From Flavobacteriales bacterium UBA6772 (GTDB lineage Bacteria > Bacteroidota > Bacteroidia > Flavobacteriales > Flavobacteriaceae): a DNA stretch of 64,000 bases. A model generated the notes under the pieces. That model was not told the origin of the DNA. It saw nothing but the letters and a program-made list of their open reading frames with translations, and made no database searches. The position numbers were made by a program, and so were the translations under genes. Positions within the stretch are counted from its first letter, which is position 1. Every line of letters starts with the position of its first letter. The stretch lies in contig CAJIYW010000001.1 in the NCBI GenBank assembly GCA_905181765.1, positions 310,001 to 374,000 of the forward strand, written 5' to 3'. Positions 35,703 to 43,331 of the stretch are shown here, piece after piece.

Positions 35703-36402
35703 CATTTGTTTGTTATTTGTTTTTGCTGAAAACTATTCTCAAGAACAAAAAAAAGACAGCATTATTTCTCAAGAAAAAGATACGGTTATATATAAAACAA
35801 ATTACGGTTTGCGCCTGGGAATGGATATAAGTAGACCTCTATTTTCTTCTTTGTACTCCAATTACAATGGTTTAGAAATTGTAGCAGATTATAGAATTAA
35901 AAAAAACGTATACATAGCAGCAGAAATAGGTTTTGAAGAAAAAACAAGCATTGAGGATTATTCAAATTCAACTTCTAAAGGAAATTATATTCGTTTAGGG
36001 CTTAATTACAATGCCTATGACAATTGGTTAGATATGAATAATGAAATTTTTGTTGGATATAGATATGGTTTTTCCTTGTTTAATCAAACTTTAAATAATT
36101 ATACAACAAACGTTTCAGACATGGAAAACGGCAGCTATTTTCCTGCTGTTTTAAATACCGTCGGGCAGGCCTCCACGAGTTTAAATGCTCATTGGTCTGA
36201 ATTTATGATAGGTATTAAAGCTGAAACTTTACAAAATCTATTTATTGGGTTTAGCTTTTCTTACAAAATATTAATGAGTGTAAAAGATCCAGAAAATTTT
36301 AAGACGCTCTTTTCTCCAGGATTCAATAGAATTTTTGAAAGCAATACCGGTTTTGGTATTAATTATACCATTAGTTACTTAATTCCTTTTTCTAAAAAGT
36401 AA
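35683..36402 (+). CDS. DUF6048 family outer-membrane protein
   Basis: 239 residues with a signal peptide (YFISICLLFVFAENYSQ). Then beta-barrel-like strands: YGLRLGMDISRPLF, EIVADYRIKKNVYIAAEIGF, GNYIRLGLNYNAYDNWLDMNNEIFVGYRYGF, and the C-terminal GINYTISYLIPF. Fits DUF6048, whose function is unknown. Translationally coupled to DUF6452, so the lipoprotein and barrel probably act together in the outer membrane. Confidence 0.78.
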   Translation: MYKYFISICLLFVFAENYSQEQKKDSIISQEKDTVIYKTNYGLRLGMDISRPLFSSLYSNYNGLEIVADYRIKKNVYIAAEIGFEEKTSIEDYSNSTSKGNYIRLGLNYNAYDNWLDMNNEIFVGYRYGFSLFNQTLNNYTTNVSDMENGSYFPAVLNTVGQASTSLNAHWSEFMIGIKAETLQNLFIGFSFSYKILMSVKDPENFKTLFSPGFNRIFESNTGFGINYTISYLIPFSKK

Positions 36403-36466
36403 ATTCACCTTATAAACTGCTGTTTTTTTAGTAACTTTAAACCTGTTTTAATTTAAAACTACAACA

Positions 36467-37414
36467 ATGAATAAAATACCAAGTGTAAACTTAGCAGATT
36501 TCTTATCGAACGACCCTAATAAAAAACAAAAATTTATAAATGAAATTGGACATGCATACGAAACCATAGGTTTTGTAGCTTTAAAAGGGCATTTTTTAGA
36601 TGATACATTAGTAAATAATTTATATAGTGAAATAAAAAACTTTTTTGAGTTACCAATAGAAACTAAAGAGAAATATGAAATACCAGGAATTGGTGGCCAA
36701 AGAGGATACGTTTCTTTTGGAAAAGAATCTGCTAAAGGTAAAAAAGAAGGCGATTTAAAAGAGTTTTGGCATTTTGGGCAATACGTAGAAGATGATGCCG
36801 AAAGAGCAAAAGAATACCCCGAAAATGTTCTTGTTAATGAACTTACTAATTTTAATGAAGTAGGAAAAGAAACCTATAAAATGTTAGAAAAAACTGCCAA
36901 ATATGTGCTGCGTTCTTTAGCATTGCATCTAAGTTTAGAGGAGACCTATTTTGACCAATATATCAAAAATGGAAATAGTATATTACGTCCTATTCATTAT
37001 CCACCAATAGCAACAGAGCCAAAAGGTGCAGAAAGAGCTGCAGCGCATGGAGACATTAATTTAATTACATTATTAATGGGTGCACAAGGAAAGGGTTTAC
37101 AAGTACAAAACCACAATGGAGATTGGATTGATGCCATGGCAGCGCCGGATGAAATCATGATTAATGTTGGTGACATGTTAGCAAGACACAGTAATAATAA
37201 ACTAAAATCTACCATTCATAGAGTAACGAATCCACCAAAGGAAATGTGGGGAACTTCTCGATATTCAATTCCGTTTTTTATGCATCCAATATCAGAAATG
37301 AAATTAGATGTTTTAGAAAATTGTATCGATTCAAAAAATCCGAAACAATTTGAAGATATTACTGCGGGTGAATTTCTAGAGCAACGCTTATTGGAATTAG
37401 GATTAAAAAAATAA
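36467..37414 (+). CDS. isopenicillin-N-synthase-like 2OG-Fe(II) oxygenase
   Basis: 315 residues. N-terminal non-haem dioxygenase cap (about 1-120, IGHAYETIGFVALKGH) and a C-terminal jelly roll with the iron triad AAHGDINLITLL (HxD) and STIHRV (distal His), plus SRYSIPFF (Arg-x-Ser for 2-oxoglutarate). The class oxidises small organic substrates; the specific substrate is unknown. Normal length. It precedes a SUI1 gene by 15 bp and may be cotranscribed. Confidence 0.88.
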   Translation: MNKIPSVNLADFLSNDPNKKQKFINEIGHAYETIGFVALKGHFLDDTLVNNLYSEIKNFFELPIETKEKYEIPGIGGQRGYVSFGKESAKGKKEGDLKEFWHFGQYVEDDAERAKEYPENVLVNELTNFNEVGKETYKMLEKTAKYVLRSLALHLSLEETYFDQYIKNGNSILRPIHYPPIATEPKGAERAAAHGDINLITLLMGAQGKGLQVQNHNGDWIDAMAAPDEIMINVGDMLARHSNNKLKSTIHRVTNPPKEMWGTSRYSIPFFMHPISEMKLDVLENCIDSKNPKQFEDITAGEFLEQRLLELGLKK

Positions 37415-37429
37415 TTGATACTTGACAAA

Positions 37430-37753
37430 ATGGATTTTAAAGATCAATTAAAAAATTTATTTCCAGAGCATAAGGAAAAATTAGACCCAATAAAAGAAAA
37501 GTCTAATATTTGGCTACAAGACGATCCTATACTCTGTAAATATGAAAAACGTAAAGGGAAACCAATCACTATTTTAGAGGGATACACAGGTGCTACATCT
37601 GATTTTAAAATATTGGCAAAAGAAATAAAAACCAAACTTTCGGTTGGTGGTAGTTTTAAAGATGATAAAATTATTATTCAAGGAGATTATAGAGATACTA
37701 TAATGGAAATGCTTAAAGCTAAAGGGCTTAAGGTAAAAAGAGTTGGTGGTTAA
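37430..37753 (+). CDS. SUI1/eIF1-family translation factor YciH-like
   Basis: 107 residues from ATG 37430. The C-terminal SUI1 domain (about 40-107) has RKGKPITILEGYTGATSDFKILAKEIKTKL, VGGSFKDDKIIIQGDYRD and LKAKGLKVKRVGG. Bacterial members resemble eIF1 and may monitor initiation fidelity; their role is not settled. Cotranscription with the flanking genes is likely (gaps of 15 and 12 bp). Confidence 0.9.
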   Translation: MDFKDQLKNLFPEHKEKLDPIKEKSNIWLQDDPILCKYEKRKGKPITILEGYTGATSDFKILAKEIKTKLSVGGSFKDDKIIIQGDYRDTIMEMLKAKGLKVKRVGG

Positions 37754-37765
37754 AAATATATATTT

Positions 37766-38635
37766 ATGAGTATAAGAGAATCAGAATTGATTTTAAATAC
37801 GGATGGTAGTGTGTATCATCTGAATTTAAAACCAGAAAACATTGCCCAAGATATTATTTTTGTAGGCGACCAAGATAGAGTTGAAAAAGTGACAAAGCAC
37901 TTTGATAGTATCGAATTTAAAACTCAAAAACGAGAATTTAAGACGATTACTGGGTTTTATAAAAATAAAAGGATAACAGTAATTTCTACAGGAATTGGTC
38001 CTGATAATATAGACATTGTTTTAAACGAGTTAGATGCATTGGTAAATATTGATTTAGAGACAAGAACTCCTAAAGCAAAACTGACTAAATTAAATATCGT
38101 TAGGATTGGAACTTCTGGAGCTTTGCAATCAGAAATACCAATAAATTCCTTTTTAATAAGTACACATGCATTAGATATTAATGGGATGCTTCACTCCTAT
38201 CAAATAGATGCGTTTTCTAATCCAATTATAGAAAACGCATTTGTAAAGCACACAAATTGGAGTGCTAAAAAGCCATACCCTATTATCATAGAAAATAACA
38301 AAGAATTAGAACTTAAATTTTCATCAACAAAAACCTATAAAGGTATTACAGCAACTGCTGGAGGATTTTATGGACCACAAGGCCGTGTTCTTAGACTTCC
38401 GGTGCAAGATTCTGAACTAAATGCTAAAATTAATAGCTTTAATTATAACGGACATAAAGTTTCTAATTTAGAAATGGAAACATCTGCTATATATGGTTTA
38501 TCTAAACTGTTAGGCCATAATGCTATTTCTATGAATGCTATTATTGCCAATAGAGCAAATGAAGTATTTAGCGAGAATCCTAACAAAGTTATCGAGGATT
38601 TAATTTTATATACTATTGATAGAATAATTAATTAA
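37766..38635 (+). CDS. nucleoside phosphorylase (uridine-phosphorylase type)
   Basis: 289 residues, NP-I fold. DIIFVGDQDRVEKV (phosphate-binding Asp/Arg), VISTGIGPDNIDIVL, IVRIGTSGALQ (phosphate loop) and SNLEMETSAIYGLSKLLGH (ribose-binding EMET). It cleaves a nucleoside to base and ribose-1-phosphate; uridine is the family's common substrate, but the specificity is not readable here. Follows the SUI1 gene by 12 bp. Confidence 0.88.
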   Translation: MSIRESELILNTDGSVYHLNLKPENIAQDIIFVGDQDRVEKVTKHFDSIEFKTQKREFKTITGFYKNKRITVISTGIGPDNIDIVLNELDALVNIDLETRTPKAKLTKLNIVRIGTSGALQSEIPINSFLISTHALDINGMLHSYQIDAFSNPIIENAFVKHTNWSAKKPYPIIIENNKELELKFSSTKTYKGITATAGGFYGPQGRVLRLPVQDSELNAKINSFNYNGHKVSNLEMETSAIYGLSKLLGHNAISMNAIIANRANEVFSENPNKVIEDLILYTIDRIIN

Positions 38636-38741
38636 AAGAATTTATAATAAAATGATCTATTTTATCGTTTTCACAATAGAGAAAACTGAGATAAATTCAT
38701 TAAAAACATGTATCTTTAATCTATTAAAATTATTTAAAAAA

Positions 38742-38885
38742 ATGAAAAAAGTAGTATTTATTTCAGTTTGTATTGTTGGAATTCTTTGTTTTTCTTCTTG
38801 TAGAAGTACTTCTAAACCTTGTGGCTTAGCAAATGATAGCACAATAAATACACATGTAGATTTAACAGAAGCTGATTTAGCTTAA
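38742..38885 (+). CDS. small lipoprotein of unknown function
   Basis: 47 residues from ATG 38742: KKVVFISVCIVGILCFSSC lipoprotein signal and a 27-residue acidic mature part (RSTSKPCGLANDSTINTHVDLTEADLA). A TATCTTTA box lies 24 bp upstream. An upstream in-frame extension to 38652 is unlikely. A tract of TAA/ATA triplets follows (about 38894-38912). Confidence 0.6.
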   Translation: MKKVVFISVCIVGILCFSSCRSTSKPCGLANDSTINTHVDLTEADLA

Positions 38886-38920
38886 ATTTACTTTATAATA
38901 ATAATAATAATAATCTCACA

Positions 38921-38951
38921 AATCTACTTTTTAGTAGATTATTTATTTTTT
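38921..38951 (+). terminator. intrinsic terminator after small lipoprotein gene
   Basis: AATCTACT (38921-38928) and AGTAGATT (38933-38940) form an 8-bp hairpin followed by a T-rich stretch. It ends just before the convergent ung stop. Confidence 0.6.
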
Positions 38952-38953
38952 AG

Positions 38954-39614
38954 TTACCAGGAAATCGATTTGGCCCCTATCTTTTTTAAAAATACATTTG
39001 TCTTAGAGAAATGTTTACTGCCGAACCAACCTCGCCAAGCCCCCAATGGGGACGGATGTGGTGCAGTTAAAATACAATGCTTTGAAGTATCTATTAATTT
39101 AATTTTACTTTCAGCAAACTTCCCCCAAAGTAAAAAGACAACATTTTCTTTTTCTTAGAAATTTGTGTAATAACTGCATCTGTAAACTTTTCCCAGCCTT
39201 TATTTTGATGCGATCCTGCTTCATGCGCCCTAACCGTTAAAGTTGCATTTAATAATAAAACACCTTGAGATGCCCACCTTTCTAAATTCCCATTATGTGC
39301 AATTTCTTGATCTAAATCTGTAGCAATTTCTTTGAATATATTTTTTAAAGATGGCGGGTGCTTTATCCCCTCTTTTACAGAAAAACACAATCCGTTCGCT
39401 TGATTTTCGTCATGATAAGGATCTTGACCAATAATAACTACTTTTAAAGCAGCTACAGAACAAAAATCAAAAGCTCCAAAAACATCTTTTTTATCGGAAA
39501 ACATTGGTACTTGCCATATTCTTCTTTTACAAAACTTGTTAAATCTTTAAAATATGATTTTTCAAACTCATTCTGCAAAATATTTTTCCAGCTATTCGCT
39601 ATTTTTAGCTCCAT
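38954..39614 (-). CDS. ung: uracil-DNA glycosylase, two frameshifts
   Basis: About 220 residues when read across two breaks. From 39614: [26 protein letters not shown]; then [22 protein letters not shown] (catalytic Asp/His loop), [17 protein letters not shown]; then [35 protein letters not shown] (second catalytic loop) to [12 protein letters not shown] at 38954. The T run at 39487-39492 should have seven bases, and the run at 39144-39147 should have five; both are homopolymer deletions. All Ung motifs are present, so the gene is probably functional. Confidence 0.93.
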
Positions 39615-39621
39615 TGTTCCT

Positions 39622-39629
39622 TATTTTTG
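39622..39629 (+). promoter_or_regulatory. candidate -7 box for mutS2
   Basis: TATTTTTG, a TAnnTTTG match, 21 bp before the likely mutS2 start. It lies 8 bp from the divergent ung start. Confidence 0.35.
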
Positions 39630-39650
39630 TAAAGAACCAAAATTACGAAT

Positions 39651-41854
39651 TTGAATACGAATATTTCAGGAAAAACATTACAAGATTTAGAGTTTTCTAC
39701 AGTTTTACAGCATGTATCAGAACATTGTATTTCCGGCTTAGGAAAAGAAAGGGTGCGAGAAATTCAACCGATAATTAGTAGAAAGCAACTTTTTATAGAA
39801 CTACATTTGGTAAATGAATACTTATCTTCTTTTCAAAGTGAAAATAGAGTACCAAATCATGGATTTGATAATGTAACGGAAAGTGTAAAAAGATTAAAAA
39901 TAGAAAATAGCTTCATTGAAACAGAAGCTTTCTTAAAGATAGCAAGCACATCCCTTACAGTAAACGAGCATATTAAGTTTTTTAAGAAATTAAAATTGCA
40001 GTTTCCCACGTTTTTTGAGCTTTCTCAAAAAATTGAGTTCACTTCTTATATTGACGATGAAATTAAAAAAATAATTGATATTTCTGGCGAAGTAAAAAAC
40101 AACGCATCATCTGCTTTAAAACAAATAAGAAGAGATATTAATAATATTCGTGGTAAAATTGGTGCTAGCTTTTCTAGTGCGCTCTCGAAATCTATTGGTG
40201 CTGGCTATTTAGATGATATTAAAGAAACCGTTGTAGACAATCAACGCGTTTTGGCGGTTTCTGCAATGCACAGGCGTAAAATAGCAGGTAGCCTATTGGG
40301 ATCTTCTAAATCTGGCAATATTGTTTACATAGCACCACAAGCTACATTAGCATATAGCAGAGAGTATCAAAATTTAGTGTATGAAGAAAAACAAGAAGTA
40401 ATTAAAATATTACGAGCTCTAGCTGAAACAATTAGGCCATTTACAAGCCTTTTAGAAGAATATTTGGAATACTTGGTGCACACAGATGCTGTTGGCTCAA
40501 AAGCAAAATATGCATTGGAAATGAATGCTATTTTACCAAAAATAACCAAAGAAAAAAGAATTTTCTTTAAAAATGCCATGCATCCAATATTATGGAGAAA
40601 AAATAATGCTCAAAAAATAAAAACAATACCTCAATCTATAGAACTCAACGAAAAACAACAGATTATTGTTATTTCAGGACCTAATGCAGGTGGAAAAAGT
40701 ATTACTCTAAAAACGATTGGTTTATTGCAATTAATGCTACAAAGCGGAATTTTAATTCCTGTAGACGAACGCAGCCAAACCTATATTTTTGATACTATTT
40801 TAACAGATATTGGAGACAATCAATCTATAGAAAATCAGCTAAGTACCTATAGTTACCGCTTAAAAAATATGCGTAATTTTTTACGTAAATGTGGAGAAAG
40901 TACATTGTTTTTAATTGATGAATTTGGTACGGGTCAGACCCTGAATTGGGAGGTGCTCTAGCAGAAATATTCCTAGAAGAGTTTTATGAGAAAAAAGCTT
41001 TCGGAATTATTACAACCCACTACTCTAACTTAAAAGTACTGGCAAATGAATTGGAAAATGTAACCAATGCAAACATGCAGTTTGATGAGCGCACCTTAGA
41101 GCCGTTGTACAAATTGTTTGTTGGGCAAGCTGGTAGTTCTTTTACATTTGAAGTAGCGCAAAAAAACGGAATCCCATTTAGTATTATAAATAAGGCAAAA
41201 AAACGTGTAGACACAGAGAAAGTTCGTTTAGATCAAACCATTTCTAAACTGCAAAAAGAAAGAAGTAAACTACAACGAAATTCAGACAATCTAGAAAAAC
41301 AAAAATCTAAAGGACAAGAGCATTTAGAAAGTTTACAAGAAAAGGAAGATAAAATTCAACTAAATTAGCTGGTTTCCAAGAGTTATATGATAATAACCAA
41401 AGAATGCTTTCTTTGGGTAGAAAAATTAATGAGTTTCTAAACAAATACTTTCAGAATAACAATAAGAAAGAATTAAATACAAATTTTAATAAATGGGTGG
41501 TTGATGAAAAGGTTAAATATGCTAAGAAAAATCCTTTAACACCGAAAACAAAGTCTCAAAAGACAGCAAGCCAAAGTTGTTCAGAAGCAAATGCAAGAGG
41601 TTATTAAAACAGTAGAAAAAGAGGTATTACAAAAAGTAGTTAAAGTTCGGAAAGAAAAGAAAATAGAAGCTGTTAAAATTGCTGAAGAAAAAGCAACCTA
41701 TAATTATAAGATAAATGACAGAGTGCGAATTAAAGACTCTAACTCTATTGGAACTATTGATAAAATTGAGAAAAAAAACGTAATTATTAATTATGGTGTT
41801 TTTACTACAAAAACTTCTTTGAGTAATTTAGAGTTGGTAGAAAAAGCTAAATAA
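39651..41854 (+). CDS. mutS2: MutS2-type MutS ATPase, three frameshifts
   Basis: 734 residues when the breaks are mended, starting at TTG 39651. MutS core (TLQDLEFSTVLQHVSEHC), clamp region with GKIGASFSSALSK, then the ATPase: VISGPNAGGKSITLKTIG (Walker A), LFLIDEFGTG (Walker B) and GIITTHYSNLK. A long coiled coil follows, then a KOW-like domain (YKINDRVRIKDSNSIGTIDKIEKK). The Smr nuclease domain is absent. Breaks: a T missing at 40934 (GTGSDPELGGALAE restored), an A missing at 41362-41364, and one extra A at 41568-41569. MutS2 proteins act in recombination suppression or ribosome rescue, not in mismatch repair. Confidence 0.9.
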
Positions 41855-41909
41855 TAAAAAGCGATAAAAACAGTAAATTACTTCTCTAGGGTTTCTTTAT
41901 TTAATGTTT

Positions 41910-42981
41910 TTATTTTTTAACTAATACCCAAAGCTCTACTTCTTCTGTAGAACGCCAATGTTGATCTCTTTTGGTTTTTTCTGAAGCTACTTTCACAGAT
42001 TTCTTTAAACATTTTTCTAATTGAAAACGTACTCCCTTTGCCAATTCCTTTTCTATCGGGTGCTCTTTAGATGCTTTTGTTATTTGACCTAAATTAGAAA
42101 ACAATATGACTAGTTTGCCATCTTTAGCCAATCTGTTATTTGCTTCCGCAAAAAACTTAGGAAATAAATTTTTATTATAATAAATAGCTTCATCTATTTT
42201 TCCTAAACTAGAAGCTGCTGGTAACCAAGGCGGATTGAAAACAATTAATTCTGTTTCATTTTTTAATTCACCAAAAAGATTTGCATCACTTAATTCAATC
42301 TTACGAGACAGTTTTGTCTCTCCCATAGCTTCTTTTAAACCTGCAATTGCATTCGGATTAGTATCTGTTCCAAAAACCTTTTGAAAACCATGTTGCACCA
42401 TTTGAAAAGCCAAAACACCACTACCAATACCAACATCTATAGCAGACTTTTTAGCACCTTTATAGCGCTTTAACCAATTGTCAAACAAAATTAAATGATC
42501 GAAACGGGTTGGGAAATACGTGCCATAAAACGGGTGAATTTTATTTCTTAGAACAGGTACTTTAATTCCGTTTTTATACCATTGCCAAGCACTATTTAAT
42601 CCTTGTACTTGCGGAAAGGTTAAAAAGAATTTGTTATTTTCTGGATAAAACTTTTCTAACCAACCAATACTAGGCGCTTTTTTAACCGCTACTTCTTGAT
42701 TTACAATTTCTATAAAAACCTGATTGGAAAGCTTGATGATATTCAGCTCTATATGCGCGTTGCTCTGAAAATGTTTTATTTGGCAACCTATTTTTTAAAT
42801 GTTTATGTAACTCTTTTAAGAGCATCATTCCATTACTATAAAAATCAGTAATTATAACCGATGAACCTTCCTTCATTGCATAAATCGTAGCTCTTACATC
42901 TGTAGTGCTCTCGAATTTTATTATAATTTCACCAGGAACAGCTGGTGATGGTTTGTTTATTTGTGTTTTTGAATTCATCAA
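41910..42981 (-). CDS. class I SAM-dependent methyltransferase, frameshifted
   Basis: About 357 residues. N-terminal part from 42981 (TQINKPSPAVPGEIIIKFES..YSNGMMLLKELHKHLKNR) and C-terminal Rossmann methyltransferase: SAIDVGIGSGVLAFQM (SAM loop), FGTDTNPNA and LIVFNPPWLPA (NPPW catalytic motif of N-methylating enzymes such as HemK/RsmC). One extra base at 42726-42727 splits it; without it the frame runs AEYHQAFNQVFIEIVNQEVA and on through WQWYKNGIKVPVLRNKIHPFYGTYFPTR to the domain. Target unknown; NPPW suggests protein-Gln, rRNA or DNA base amino groups. Confidence 0.85.
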
Positions 42982-43331
42982 TTGATACTAAGTTATAACG
43001 TTTTACCAACTAATGTGGTTCGCAAAACGTGCGTTTGAAATTGGCTTATAATTGGTATTTAGAAACAAACAAACATTAAGTTGATTGTTATTGTATTAAT
43101 AATCTAAATACTACGCCGCAAAGATACTTTTTTTAAAACCTATAAATGATACTATAAATAGATAATACAGAAAGATTTCAATATCTGACTGCATACTATT
43201 TCAATAGAAAATTAACAGTATTTTAAATGATTTATTATAGAATCAATAAAAATAGTGAAAGAAGTTTTTTAACGGATTGAATTAATTTTATTATTCAGAT
43301 ATTTGTAATAGAACATTTATTTATCCAACTA
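42982..43331. other. divergent intergenic region
   Basis: 350 bp, very AT-rich. On the - strand it holds a good -7 box (43126-43119, see separate entry) for the methyltransferase gene. On the + strand GATATTTG about 30 bp before 43332 is a weak -7 match for the FAD/Fe-S gene. I see no gene, RNA or repeat. Confidence 0.4.
43119..43126 (-). promoter_or_regulatory. candidate -7 box for the methyltransferase gene
   Basis: On the - strand TATCTTTGCGGCG: a perfect TAnnTTTG in a context I recall as common in flavobacterial promoters. It is about 140 bp before the start, implying a long leader. Confidence 0.45.

Noticed and set aside
39554..39778. 74-residue + strand frame across the ung/mutS2 junction
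   Set aside because: It covers the ung 5' end and mutS2 start in a third frame; both flanking genes account for the conservation.
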